Assembly (NCBI GenBank): GCA_046290495.1
Contig: JBKAGT010000005.1
Span: 1,054,001 to 1,118,000, forward strand
DNA from: PGYR01 sp046290495
GTDB lineage: Bacteria > Bacteroidota > Ignavibacteria > Kapaibacteriales > UBA2268
Length of the DNA stretch: 64,000 nt
Direction of reading: 5' to 3'
Each line of letters begins with the position of its first letter. The first letter of the stretch is position 1. Of the stretch, positions 1 through 10,000 are shown in pieces. The notes beneath the pieces are model-generated. The model was not told where the DNA came from, searched no databases, and was given only the letters and a program-made list of their open reading frames with translations. A program made the translations under genes and the position numbers.

Positions 1-1
1 A

Positions 2-403
2 ACTAACTTAGTCCAACACTTTATGGAAATAAGAGGTCTAGGTATTATAGATGTAAAACGTATGTTCGGTATTAGATCTATTAGATACCAAAAAAGATTA
101 GAAATAATAGTTGAATTGGAAGTTTGGGATAAAAAAAATGATTACACAAGAACTGGATTAGAAGAAAAACACACCAAAATACTCGATGTGGACATTATGA
201 CAGTGAAGTTACCAATATTCCCAGGTAAGAATATAACTGTAATTGCAGAGACTATAGCACTTAACTATTTACTTAAAACTTATGGGTACAATGCATCAGA
301 AGTATTTACAAATAAGTTGAATGAAACTATTCTCAATAAGAGTAGTAAGAAAAACGATATAGATGATAGAATAATTAATTATTTCCAAGGTGATTTGGAA
401 TAA
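2..403 (+). CDS. hprK: HPr kinase/phosphorylase, C-terminal part (5' end outside window)
   Basis: The frame is open to the left edge, reading TNLVQHF before the internal Met at base 23, so this is the 3' end of a longer gene. The segment MEIRGLGIIDV is the conserved stretch just after the catalytic P-loop region of HprK, and the following part (RMFG, then KLPIFPGKN and an EVF tail) fits the family's C-terminal helices. HprK phosphorylates HPr on Ser with ATP or pyrophosphate and also removes the phosphate; in non-Firmicutes it usually belongs to an incomplete regulatory phosphotransfer system rather than sugar uptake. The P-loop lies outside the window. dsbD starts 12 bases downstream on the same strand. 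No HPr or PTS gene is visible here. Confidence 0.9.
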   Translation, partial: TNLVQHFMEIRGLGIIDVKRMFGIRSIRYQKRLEIIVELEVWDKKNDYTRTGLEEKHTKILDVDIMTVKLPIFPGKNITVIAETIALNYLLKTYGYNASEVFTNKLNETILNKSSKKNDIDDRIINYFQGDLE

Positions 404-415
404 GAGAGACACTTT

Positions 416-2365
416 ATGAAAAAAATATTGATTCCGTTAGTTTTATTGTTTGCATTATTCGCAAATACAAATGCACAAGACGGCTCTGAGCATGCAAGGT
501 TCAAGGCGTCTCCTTCGCAAAGTCAAGTAAATGAAGGCGATGAGTTTTATCTGAAATTCAATTTTGATATTGATAAATATTGGTACACTTATGACTTCGT
601 TATGCAGGTAAGCGAGGAAGGAATAGGCCCTATGGAAACTCAGCTTGCTGTTAAATCAGAAGATATGGCAGAAGTGAATGGGGAAATAATAAAGCCCAAG
701 CCATTAGAAAAATTTGATGAAGGTTTTCAATTTGATATTACTTATTACAAAGGTAACTTTGATGTAATATTACCTGTCAAAGCTTTGAAAGACATTGATT
801 TTGAATCAGATGAAATGAATGTAGAGATTTATATTCAACTGTGTGATACTTCTCGTTGTTTACCTCCTGAACCCTATGAATTTAAAGTAGGTGCCGATGT
901 ATTCAACCCTGAAGATTATGACTTCTTTGTAAATAGAGATGAAGAGTCATTGGATGCAGGTGATGAAGATGAAGTAATTATAACAGAATCAAGTGCTGAA
1001 ATAGAAGAATCAAAAAAGAAAGGCATTTGGTCATTTCTTTGGTTCGCAATGTTAGCAGGTGGTGCAGCATTACTCACACCTTGTGTATTCCCAATGGTAC
1101 CAATTACGGTTTCATTCTTTACTAAAAGAGCAGAAAGCACTAAAGCAAAAGGACTTCGTGATTCGCTTATTTATGCTTTTGGAATAATTTTAACATTTAC
1201 CTTTTTAGGATTTGCACTGTCATGGTTACTCAAAGATTCAGGTGGGTTAGGTGGATTTGCAGCGAACGGTTGGGTTAATATATTTATCGCAACAATATTC
1301 GTTGTGTTTGCATTGAATTTATTTGGTGCGTTTGAAATACAAATTCCAACGAGCGTAATGAATAAGCTAAATAAGCAAACTCAGGGCTCTGGTATATTTT
1401 CAATATTGATAATGGGACTCGTTTTCTCACTAACATCTTTCACATGTACAGTACCATTTGTTGGGTCAGCACTGCTTTCAGCATCTGGTGGTGAGTGGTT
1501 CTACCCTGTTATTGGAATGTTAGGTTTTTCTACCGTATTTGCACTTCCATTCTTTATATTCGCACTAATTCCTTCGGCAATGAATAAGCTACCCAAAGCT
1601 GGTGGATGGATGAATAACTTAAAAGTTGTGATGGGATTCTTGGAAGTTGCCGCTGCTGTAAAATTCATAAGCAACGTAGATCTAGTCTGGGGATGGGGCA
1701 TTATGCCTCGTGAACTATTCATAGCAATCTGGATTGTTTGTGGTATTCTAATAGTAGTCTACCTATTAGGTGGATTCAGTATGAAGTTGGATACACCAAT
1801 ATCGTCCATGAGTGCATTAAGAATTATATGGGCAATTGTATTCGGTGCAATTACAATCTACTTGGTTCCAGGATTGTTTGGTAAAAATATGGGAGAATTA
1901 GATGCATTCTTACCACCTAAAGGGTATCTGAATGCTAGCTCTGCTACGGTATCATCTGCTGGGGGTGATATGTTTGGTAGTGGCACTAATGCTAAAAAAT
2001 TGGTATGGCTCAATAATTATGAAGAAGCACTTGCATTAGCTAAAGAAGAAAACAAACCAATATTTATTGACTTTACTGGGTGGACTTGTACTAATTGTAG
2101 GTGGATGGAATCGAATGTATTTCCTTTACCAGAAGTTCAAAATTACTTTACGGATATGATTAATGTAAAGCTATACACTGACCGAAGAGAAGAGCCTGAG
2201 TTAAGTAACAAAAAATTTCAAGAAGAAAGATTCAACTCAATCGAGTTACCTTTATATGTAATACTTACTCCAGATGAAAAATTGGTTGGAACAAAAGCAT
2301 TTACTCGAGACCTGCAAGAATTCTTAGACTTTTTAGAAAAAGGAAAGAATTCTATTGAAAGTTAA
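416..2365 (+). CDS. dsbD: Thiol:disulfide interchange protein DsbD
   Basis: The 649-residue protein has the three-part DsbD layout. A signal peptide (ending near NTNA) leads into a periplasmic N-terminal domain whose redox Cys pair is C143 and C148 (CDTSRC). The central membrane domain (about residues 205-500) has the conserved proline-flanked cysteines C223 (TPCVFP) and C344 (FTCTVP). A C-terminal thioredoxin-like domain carries the CxxC pair C558/C561 (WTCTNC). DsbD moves electrons from cytoplasmic thioredoxin through the membrane to periplasmic disulfide reductases and thiol-dependent proteins. All six redox cysteines are present, so it should be active. It follows hprK closely and may be co-transcribed with it. 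It converges on panC with an 18-base gap. Confidence 0.93.
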   Translation: MKKILIPLVLLFALFANTNAQDGSEHARFKASPSQSQVNEGDEFYLKFNFDIDKYWYTYDFVMQVSEEGIGPMETQLAVKSEDMAEVNGEIIKPKPLEKFDEGFQFDITYYKGNFDVILPVKALKDIDFESDEMNVEIYIQLCDTSRCLPPEPYEFKVGADVFNPEDYDFFVNRDEESLDAGDEDEVIITESSAEIEESKKKGIWSFLWFAMLAGGAALLTPCVFPMVPITVSFFTKRAESTKAKGLRDSLIYAFGIILTFTFLGFALSWLLKDSGGLGGFAANGWVNIFIATIFVVFALNLFGAFEIQIPTSVMNKLNKQTQGSGIFSILIMGLVFSLTSFTCTVPFVGSALLSASGGEWFYPVIGMLGFSTVFALPFFIFALIPSAMNKLPKAGGWMNNLKVVMGFLEVAAAVKFISNVDLVWGWGIMPRELFIAIWIVCGILIVVYLLGGFSMKLDTPISSMSALRIIWAIVFGAITIYLVPGLFGKNMGELDAFLPPKGYLNASSATVSSAGGDMFGSGTNAKKLVWLNNYEEALALAKEENKPIFIDFTGWTCTNCRWMESNVFPLPEVQNYFTDMINVKLYTDRREEPELSNKKFQEERFNSIELPLYVILTPDEKLVGTKAFTRDLQEFLDFLEKGKNSIES

Positions 2366-2383
2366 TTGAGCTAAGTAGAAACT

Positions 2384-3280
2384 TTATAGCCCCTCTACAA
2401 ATCTAGTATCTTCGTTATACTTTGTGGTGGGGCTTATTACTACCATATTATCTATCAATCTTGTTTTACCTAGTATAGCTCCTATCAACAGCACTATCTT
2501 CTCCCCTTCCTCAAAGACTGTTGGCTCTGACAAGTCATCTCCATTAGCAGAAACGGCATAATCTACTTTGAGTGTATCAAGTTTACGCAATTTTTCTAAC
2601 AAGAATGCATTGATTAGCTTCCTGTTCCTTTCCCCACTTTCAATGAATTGTTTAGTGACAAGGAGTGACGAGTGTAATATACCAGCATCCTCTTTTTGCT
2701 GTTCTGTTAGATACTTATTTCTAGAACTCATTGCAAGTCCATTTTCTTCCCTCACAATGGGAGCAACAACTATCTCTATACCATATCTCATATTCGATTC
2801 TAATCTTCTAACAACTAGAGATTGCTGGTAATCCTTTTGACCAAAAAATGCATGGGTAGGAATGGAAGCATTAAAAAGCTTTGCAACAACCGTAGCAACA
2901 CCATCGAAGAAATGCGGTCTCGGTTTCCCTTCGAAAATACTAGCAAGTTCACCTACTCTAACTGTAGTTGTATGAAAATCATCATACATTTCATCTCTAC
3001 TTGGAGCAAACAATACATCACTACCAGCTTTTTTTGCTATGTTGTAATCATGTTCAAAATCCCTTGGGTATGAATCATAATCTTCGTGAGGTGCAAACTG
3101 TGTAGGGTTAACAAATAGTGTAGTTATCGTTATATCGCATTTACTATCGGATAGTTCAATCAATGAAGCGTGTCCGCTATGGAGAAAGCCCATAGTTGGG
3201 ACTAAGCCTACTGTTTTCCCTTCGCTTCTTTGCTTTATCGAAAACTCTCTCAACTCACTAATTTCTCTTATCACTTTCAT
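2384..3280 (-). CDS. panC: Pantothenate synthetase
   Basis: The enzyme condenses pantoate with beta-alanine using ATP to give pantothenate (vitamin B5, CoA precursor) in the cytoplasm. The 298-residue length is usual for the family. Seen are the ATP-binding HxGH motif (TMGFLHSGH, H34/H37), the NPTQF loop, GQKDYQQ and the MSSRN nucleotide-binding segment. It is last in a minus-strand operon: its ATG overlaps the stop of the yigZ-type gene by four bases (ATGA), indicating translational coupling. panB and panD are not in the window. Confidence 0.96.
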   Translation of the reverse strand: MKVIREISELREFSIKQRSEGKTVGLVPTMGFLHSGHASLIELSDSKCDITITTLFVNPTQFAPHEDYDSYPRDFEHDYNIAKKAGSDVLFAPSRDEMYDDFHTTTVRVGELASIFEGKPRPHFFDGVATVVAKLFNASIPTHAFFGQKDYQQSLVVRRLESNMRYGIEIVVAPIVREENGLAMSSRNKYLTEQQKEDAGILHSSLLVTKQFIESGERNRKLINAFLLEKLRKLDTLKVDYAVSANGDDLSEPTVFEEGEKIVLLIGAILGKTRLIDNMVVISPTTKYNEDTRFVEGL

Positions 3281-3879
3281 TCTAATTCTCTACTTCCTGA
3301 CCTATCAGCCGTCATTTCTGTTATTTTTTTTCTAAATTCTTCTACTTTAGATTTAGGAATATCTGCTATTATTTCTATCGTATCAGTATATACCTCATCG
3401 AATGAAACAGCATAATCAGTGAGAAGTCTTTTTATAGTATTTATATCATCATAAGTGGTGAACACTTTTACTTTCTTCGTAATGTCAATTTTCTTACGAA
3501 CACAAGTCTTTATTACTTCTTCTGCAGTACCGCCATAAGCTCTAGCTAGTCCACCAACGCCTAATTTAGTGCCACCATAGAATCTGGTCACAATTACTAT
3601 TACATCAGATAATTTATATTTCTTTATAGCAAACAATATGGGATTGCCAGCTGAACCGTTGGGTTCTCCATCATCGTTTGCTCTATATTCTAACCCATCG
3701 GGGCCTATGATATAAGCATAGCAATTATGAGTTGCGTCATAATGCTCTTTTCGAATATCATGCAAATGCTTATCTGCATCTTCTTTTGAATCTATTGGAA
3801 AGATATTAGCAATAAATCTACTGCCTTTTATCTTATCTTCATAAGTCCTTGGTTCAGTTATAGAGTAGTAATAATCCAT
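3277..3879 (-). CDS. YigZ/IMPACT family protein (UPF0029)
   Basis: The 200-residue protein has the UPF0029/Impact N-terminal domain: DDGEPNGSAG followed by VTRFYGGTKLGVGGLARAY is the family signature, and a ferredoxin-like C-terminal domain follows (about residues 130-200). E. coli YigZ and eukaryotic IMPACT belong here; IMPACT modulates GCN2 signalling, but the bacterial role is not settled, so function stays open. The gene sits between the PAP2 gene (1-base gap) and panC (4-base overlap), consistent with co-transcription. Confidence 0.9.
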   Translation of the reverse strand: MDYYYSITEPRTYEDKIKGSRFIANIFPIDSKEDADKHLHDIRKEHYDATHNCYAYIIGPDGLEYRANDDGEPNGSAGNPILFAIKKYKLSDVIVIVTRFYGGTKLGVGGLARAYGGTAEEVIKTCVRKKIDITKKVKVFTTYDDINTIKRLLTDYAVSFDEVYTDTIEIIADIPKSKVEEFRKKITEMTADRSGSRELE

Positions 3880-3880
3880 A

Positions 3881-4834
3881 TTACTTGTATTTGTAAAAAC
3901 CTTTATTTCTTAAAAACTTCTCTATCCTTGGTTCTACCCACAGAGTTAATAGTGCAAAAATAATACCTGCCAATACATCAACTACATAATGATAACGGAG
4001 GTAAACTGTAGAAAAAATCAAACTACTTCCTAATATCAGTACAAACCATTTGTACTTAGATTTAAACTGAAATGCTATCACTATAGTTATAAATGTCATC
4101 ATAGTGTGACCACTTGGCATACAGTCACGGTTGATTATCTCAGCCGGATTTTCAGTTCCTGGGAATACTCCTCCACCAGCATTTACCATATCTCTGAATG
4201 TATTAGTTAACCATAAGCCAGGTAACTCAGAGTTCAAACTACCAAAATCATGAACTATAAAACGAGGTCCGATAGCAGGCATAAAAAAGTAAAGTAAATA
4301 GGAAACAAAAAATCCAAAAATTAGCAATCTAGCAAATTCGAAAAACTTATCATCTTCTCTGACTGTAAATTCCACCCCAAGCATAAATGGAAGAACATAA
4401 AACATCATATAAGTAAATTGTAGGTATTCTGTTAGCAGTGGAGTTGAGAATTGTCCAAGCCACTCAGTGGGATTAACACCAAATAAATAATAGTCCCACT
4501 TCATTAGCACTAAATCAAAATCATTCGGGTTTACAAGAGGGATAAACAAATGAATATTACTATATATAAAAAATATAATCGGCATTATATATAGTCTTCT
4601 AACCAAGCGAAAGACTTTCCCACCTTTATATTTGCTACTAAATATAGCAAAACCAACAATAGCAGCAGAAACAACTATATAGGATAATAGATTAAGAAAT
4701 GGAGTATCTAGTTGACCCCAGAATACAAAGTTTAGTATTGTGTACAGAATTAGCATGCCTAAAGTATAGGCATCAGTAATTGTCAACACATGTATGATAC
4801 TTTTTAATTTATCCAATATTCCGACTATTAACAC
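3881..4834 (-). CDS. PAP2-superfamily membrane phosphatase/phosphotransferase (Aur1-like)
   Basis: This is a polytopic membrane protein with about six hydrophobic segments and the PAP2 active-site motifs PSGH (H243) and RYHYVVDVLAG (H282, D286); an upstream PAIGPR segment (186-191) resembles the C1 region of the AUR1/Ipt1-like branch. Such enzymes dephosphorylate lipid phosphates or transfer phospho-headgroups to or from diacylglycerol, ceramide or undecaprenyl carriers; the substrate cannot be told here. The frame opens with GTG and overlaps the 3' end of rsmA by 26 bases; a TTG seven codons in is an alternative. Starting at the first ATG (codon 27) would remove the N-terminal helix, so an upstream non-ATG start is preferred. 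Confidence 0.85.
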   Translation of the reverse strand: MLIVGILDKLKSIIHVLTITDAYTLGMLILYTILNFVFWGQLDTPFLNLLSYIVVSAAIVGFAIFSSKYKGGKVFRLVRRLYIMPIIFFIYSNIHLFIPLVNPNDFDLVLMKWDYYLFGVNPTEWLGQFSTPLLTEYLQFTYMMFYVLPFMLGVEFTVREDDKFFEFARLLIFGFFVSYLLYFFMPAIGPRFIVHDFGSLNSELPGLWLTNTFRDMVNAGGGVFPGTENPAEIINRDCMPSGHTMMTFITIVIAFQFKSKYKWFVLILGSSLIFSTVYLRYHYVVDVLAGIIFALLTLWVEPRIEKFLRNKGFYKYK

Positions 4835-5612
4835 TGTTATATAAAACTCTAAAATCTTCTAATGATAAATTTTCAGCTCGCAAATTTAACATTTCTTTTA
4901 TATTTACATCTAAACTTGGATCATCAACGAATTGCTTATAGTCTTCCTTTGAGTTAAAGTAAGATTTTATTGAATTAGACAACTTCTTTCTTCTATTATT
5001 AAATGAAGCTTTGATGAACTGATGAAGTTTGTAGTCAAACTCACCTTTGTTAAAATCAATCTTAACTACTGAAGATGTGACCTTTGGTGGTGGGTCAAAT
5101 GCTTCTGGTGGTACATCGAATAATTTCACAGCTGTGCCACACATCATAATAGCCAAAGTTAGAATACCATATTCTCTGGAGTTAGGAGGTGAAACAATTC
5201 TATCAGCAAGCTCTTTTTGAATCATAAAAGTAAAACTATCAATTTTGTCAGCATGTTCTAACAACTTAAATATAATTTGAGTAGATATATAATATGGAAG
5301 ATTACCAATTATTTTGGCATTCTTATTATCTTCAAGAAGCTCGTCCATATTCTGCTTAAGTATGTCTATATTAATGATATTTAAGCCAGGAAACTTGTTC
5401 TTGAGGACTTTTACTGCTCTTTGGTCAATCTCTATACATACCAAGTTATCTGTCAACTCAAGTAAGTATTTTGTCAATGCACCTGTACCTGGACCAATCT
5501 CGATTACCGAATCATTTTTATTAATATTAGGCGCTTCAGCTATTTTTTGAGACACAGATTCGTCTATAAGAAAGTTCTGTCCCAATGATTTTTTATGTTT
5601 TAATTTGTCCAA
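4809..5612 (-). CDS. rsmA: 16S rRNA (adenine1518-N6/adenine1519-N6)-dimethyltransferase
   Basis: RsmA (KsgA) dimethylates two adjacent adenines in the helix 45 loop of 16S rRNA using S-adenosylmethionine, late in 30S maturation. Seen are the N-terminal KSLGQNFL motif (8-15), SAM motif I EIGPGTGALT (38-47), the catalytic NLPYYIS motif (104-110) and the PPPKVTSSV segment of the C-terminal domain. The 267-residue length is typical. The frame has no ATG before KSLGQNFL; the best start is TTG, four bases after the stop of the HIT gene, so re-initiation by the same ribosomes is likely. Confidence 0.95.
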   Translation of the reverse strand: MDKLKHKKSLGQNFLIDESVSQKIAEAPNINKNDSVIEIGPGTGALTKYLLELTDNLVCIEIDQRAVKVLKNKFPGLNIINIDILKQNMDELLEDNKNAKIIGNLPYYISTQIIFKLLEHADKIDSFTFMIQKELADRIVSPPNSREYGILTLAIMMCGTAVKLFDVPPEAFDPPPKVTSSVVKIDFNKGEFDYKLHQFIKASFNNRRKKLSNSIKSYFNSKEDYKQFVDDPSLDVNIKEMLNLRAENLSLEDFRVLYNSVNSRNIG

Positions 5613-5616
5613 ATGT

Positions 5617-6117
5617 CTATCTATATTTTTTAAATCCTTCTATCAACTTGCATCTCGAATCTTCCATTGATTCATTTATTACTTTGTAGTCACCTATAAC
5701 AGCTGTGAAATTAGTGTCTCCACTCCATCTAGGTACGATATGGAAATGTAAATGTCCTGGCAACCCTGCCCCAGAAGCTGCTCCTGAATTTAGTCCAACA
5801 TTATATCCTTGTGGGCTAAATGCGTCTTCTATCACCTTAGTGGAAATATTGATTACCTCCATAATTTCTGTCCTTACATCCACAGACAAATCATCCAAAG
5901 AAGGCTTGTGTTCAACAGGTGTGATTAATAAATGTCCGCTATTGTAAGGATAGCGATTCATTATAACAAAAGACTTATCAAACCTAGCAACAACTAAGTT
6001 CTCATCATCCTCATTCGGGTTTTCTATAGCATGGCAGACAAAGCAATTATTATTCTTCTTTTTACTTTTAAAAGAACCTATATACTTTGATCTCCATGGT
6101 GACCACATTTGTTCCAT
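5617..6117 (-). CDS. HIT-family hydrolase (Ap4A phosphorylase/Hint-like)
   Basis: The protein has 166 residues with the histidine-triad motif GHLHFHIVPRW (H122, H124, H126), the upstream GHLLITPVEH segment and a probable zinc pair C25/C28 (CFVC). The N-terminal MWSPWRSKYI is typical of the bacterial HIT group close to Ap4A phosphorylases. Members cleave nucleoside phosphoramidates or diadenosine polyphosphates, with the middle His as nucleophile; the exact substrate is not evident. It is first in a tight minus-strand operon with rsmA, the PAP2 gene, yigZ and panC. Confidence 0.93.
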   Translation of the reverse strand: MEQMWSPWRSKYIGSFKSKKKNNNCFVCHAIENPNEDDENLVVARFDKSFVIMNRYPYNSGHLLITPVEHKPSLDDLSVDVRTEIMEVINISTKVIEDAFSPQGYNVGLNSGAASGAGLPGHLHFHIVPRWSGDTNFTAVIGDYKVINESMEDSRCKLIEGFKKYR

Positions 6118-6165
6118 ATTTATTGCTATACTTAAATTTAAATTATTAAATTCAATATAAAAAAA

Positions 6166-6194
6166 ATGCTTGTAATTAGTAAAATTACAAGCAT
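6166..6194 (-). terminator. Rho-independent terminator of the 13045-6220 operon
   Basis: A perfect 12-base-pair inverted repeat (6166-6177 with 6183-6194, 5-base loop) lies 25 bases past the stop of the barrel-protein gene. On the minus strand it is followed by a run of seven T (complement of 6159-6165). It also separates this operon from the HIT gene that starts at 6117. Confidence 0.85.
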
Positions 6195-6219
6195 TAAAAT
6201 AATGTTTTTCAGCAAGTAG

Positions 6220-7056
6220 TTAGAATATACTCGTTGAAGGGAATCTGATATCAACACCAAACTGTAGTGCACTTACTCTCCAATCATCATCTGCTGACAA
6301 GTTAGTAATACCATAATTGTAATTAAAGTTCGGTACTATGTACATACCGTTATTTAAAATAAGTTCATACTGAACACCAAATTTAATACCTGCTCTGAAA
6401 GCAGAGGAATTTGGAATTTCTCCACTTGCTGCAATTAGAGTTCTACCGTCATCTGAATATTCGAATTCTGAATCAGGTTTTTGCTCGAATCTTGCGTTTT
6501 CTGGTGTTACCAATTGGAATAGCTGTTCTTGATCTTTAGTTAAAGCAAAGTCAAAAGTAGGTCCAACAATAACTCCAAATGTCTCTACGAAGTTAAATTT
6601 GTATTGAACATCTAATGATATCATATCATAAGTCACTTCATTAATGTGGTTTGTTGAACTCAAAACCTCAGTTTGATTTCCTTGGTTATCAGTTAATACT
6701 GAGGGATATTCATCCCCTACTACCTCAAAACTAGCAGGCATAGAGTTATAGAGTAATCTTGCAATAATTGACTGAGTTGAATTTTTAGGACCACCTAATA
6801 GATATTCCATTGATATTCCAAAGAAATAACCATTAGCAGAACCATTTTCGAATACTGGACACGGAACAGCACTTTCAAAAGTTTGTAATTCTGCAGAATG
6901 TAAAACTCTGTTGTAACCGATAACTGGGCCAATATAGAATGGTGTTCCAGTGTTAACTGGTACCAAAGGGTTATTTCCTTGACCAAAACTTTGTGCAGTA
7001 CCAGCCAAAATCAAAATAAAAATAGTCAGAATAAATTTTTGTAGACCATTGGACAT
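6220..7056 (-). CDS. Outer-membrane beta-barrel protein, function unknown
   Basis: This 278-residue protein has a clear signal peptide (hydrophobic core LTIFILILAGTAQSFG) followed by alternating aromatic/glycine-rich strands such as FYIGPVIGYNR, FFGISMEYLLGG, FGVIVGPTFDFAL and FGVQYELILNNG. This pattern and the small size fit an OmpA/OMP_b-brl-like porin-family barrel of 8-10 strands. No enzyme motif was seen. It lies 13 bases downstream of the giant T9SS protein gene and just before a terminator, so the two are probably co-transcribed. Barrels beside T9SS cargo can act as anchors or partners, but here that is inference. Confidence 0.75.
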   Translation of the reverse strand: MSNGLQKFILTIFILILAGTAQSFGQGNNPLVPVNTGTPFYIGPVIGYNRVLHSAELQTFESAVPCPVFENGSANGYFFGISMEYLLGGPKNSTQSIIARLLYNSMPASFEVVGDEYPSVLTDNQGNQTEVLSSTNHINEVTYDMISLDVQYKFNFVETFGVIVGPTFDFALTKDQEQLFQLVTPENARFEQKPDSEFEYSDDGRTLIAASGEIPNSSAFRAGIKFGVQYELILNNGMYIVPNFNYNYGITNLSADDDWRVSALQFGVDIRFPSTSIF

Positions 7057-7069
7057 AATTTAAACCTTG

Positions 7070-10000
7070 TTACTTAGTAATAATAAATTCTTGTTTGGAT
7101 ATTGAGCTCTGGGAGTCAATAATTAATATATATTTTCCATTAGCGTAATCACTAAGGTTTAATATAATATTATTTTTTCCTTTATCAAACATAAATTTAT
7201 CAAATACGTTATATTTTTTCCCTAGTATATCCAACAGGTAGACCGAAGCGTTTACATCGCTACCACTTGTCACAGTAACCTCCAACTCATTAGTTATCAC
7301 GTTGGATTTCAAAGAAACATCTGATATTAAAGAATTTAATGCTACACTTCTGTAGTCAAATGCACATATTTCTTCAACGTCTAAAGTTGATACTTGACTG
7401 TTTCCATCATAACAGTCGTCAATAAGTACATTAATACCAATATCGCCTTCTAGATCAGTAGTTAATGATGCCAAGAACCTTATTTCAAAATCCCAGCTCA
7501 CAACTTCATTAAAATCAAACGATAGTAATTCAGGTGATTGAAGAATGAACTTCCTGTCTTTTACAATTATATCGCAATTTATCGATTTAAGAACATTACC
7601 TGATATATCATAGAACTTAATATCAGTCTCTTTGTCAACAAAATAGAAGTTGTACAAATCAATTTCGATATCGAATCCTAAATTAGCCGTAGTATCAATA
7701 AAGTTAGGGAAACTCCCACTAAATTTAAGGTCGAAATAGTCACCCAAACTTACAGTTTGAATATCAAACGGGTTGATTGTTAATGCATTTTGGTATGATT
7801 CTATTTGACTTTGGTAGTGTATATTTGTGTCTAATTGCTGGTCTATATCATATATCGCTATTTCATAATCTATGACTTGTTGACTTTCCCCAGAAATGAA
7901 TACTTCAAAGCTTCTGGTTACTGATTCACCAACATTTAGTGTATCTTTTTCTAATTTTGGTATTAGTCGAATACTGCCAATTGCCATATTTGGAACTATG
8001 TCGTTAATTACAAACACGGTATTACCTGTGTTTGTTATATCCAAATCTAAAGTGTCATAATTACAAGAAAGAGTTTCTTTGTTTTCAGCGAATAAGTCTA
8101 CTCCTAAGGTATCAAGTTCTTCAACAAAGCCAAATATTGTTATAGTGTCTAATTTTGTATTGAAATTTGGTAAGGCATCTGACTCAACTAATAGCTTCAT
8201 TTCATGGTATCCCAGCTGTAAGCCATTGAATTTTATATTTAGATCTTCAGATTGTCCACTAGCCACAGTTCTATTATTATAGAAACTTTTGTCAAATTCG
8301 AATATACTTTCATCACCGTATATTGGTGTTATACTTCTAATTTCTAAATCTTCATTGCCCAAGGCTTGTAATATAGTGTGAATAGAATCCCTACTAGATG
8401 TAATTTTTATAGTATCCATATCAATACTGAAAGTATTGATTTTTGGCAAAGTGGGTTGACCAGTCAATAAGATTCTGATTGTGTCATGCCCTTCCCATCT
8501 TTCTATGAATTTTGCCTCTAATTGGTAAGGAGTAAAGTCATTAACATCTAAAGGGTTGTAAGTAAATACTAAAGGATAATTATCAAATTCATCAAGTTGG
8601 ATATCATCTAAATTTTCTATTAATGCCTTATTAGCATCGTTTTCAATATTTGAATTTACCTCAATTAGTCTAAACTCTGAGGAAAACGTCCCTATATTTA
8701 GAAATTTCAAAGTAGTATCTTTGGTTGAACCAACTCTAGTATCTCCAAAATCAAAGGTAATATTATTTATTTCAGGTGCACCAATTTCCCCTCTTATAAT
8801 TGCTTGCCTATTTATCTCTTGGTCATCAACTAAAGTAACCGTTATATCATGCTCTCCCACATCTGTATGAGTAAATGAGATTTTATCAAATCTGATTGAC
8901 TCACCTGATTTCAAAGTCTTAGGGAACATACCAGTAGTATCAATCGTAAAATAATTACTCACTGGTATAGTCAAACTAGTAGCTATTATATCTGCATTTC
9001 CAGCGTTTCTGAATTCTACATACTCTGATGTGGATGTGTTATAACTGGTTCCACTTAATATCTTTGGTAGAGTCAAATTGTTAGCAGCTAAATTATAGCT
9101 TATAACATCAGCACTAATATATACTTGTTCTGAATAATCACACCCAAAGTTAAATCTCATAGAATCTAAAACAGATTCAAAATTGCCAGGTTGATTATCT
9201 AAACAAAGCTCTAGATAATGTGATTCACCCTTGTAGAGCATAACTGGAGGAGTTAATAAAGTGGAAAATTTCAATCTCAAATCTTTGGGCAAATCATAGC
9301 TTTCTAAAAGTACAGAATCTGCATTCGTCTTTAGAACAAATCTGAAACAAGAATCTTGTTTTGCATTAATCTCACCATAATCTATGTTGTCAATTAATGA
9401 TATTTGTGCGCCATCATAATTGAATTCATAACTCTCCATGTTTCCACTATAATCGTATGAATCAAGCTTTAATCTTGCTGGTCTATTTTTGTCCTGAACT
9501 TCTGCGTTAAACTGAACTACAGTTGTTGTGTCAGATATATCACTAATGTTCCAGACCATATTTTCTGTATAGCTTTCATCAACAACAATATAATTTATAC
9601 CAGATACATCGCTAATTACCTCATCATAAATTTGTCCTTCAACAGTTGAGCAAGTTTCTGTAAAGTCAATAATTGGTTTGGCATTCTCCATGCTTTCTTC
9701 ATCTATAAGAGAAGCACCTACCGTCATTGCATAAGAATCATAAATACCATTGGCAATTGCAATAGCGTGGAACCTCCCTGAGTCTGCCTTAATATTGACA
9801 GTCGTAGCTTGAGGTCCAACCAAAACTCTTTCCCAATACAATTTTTTCCCGTTGGCAATAAACTCATTGAAACCAAGCATTGTTTCAACATTTACACCAT
9901 TTACTGTTATCGATTCATAACCTTTTTCTTCAGCAATAAGTATCACTGATTGAAACCTATACTGATCTTGATATGAGCCATCACTCCAGGCGAATGCAGT

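Noticed and set aside
2..403. Reading the left-edge frame as a complete small protein starting at base 23
   Set aside because: The frame is open to the edge and the preceding residues (TNLVQHF) continue the conserved HprK segment, so it is a truncated gene.
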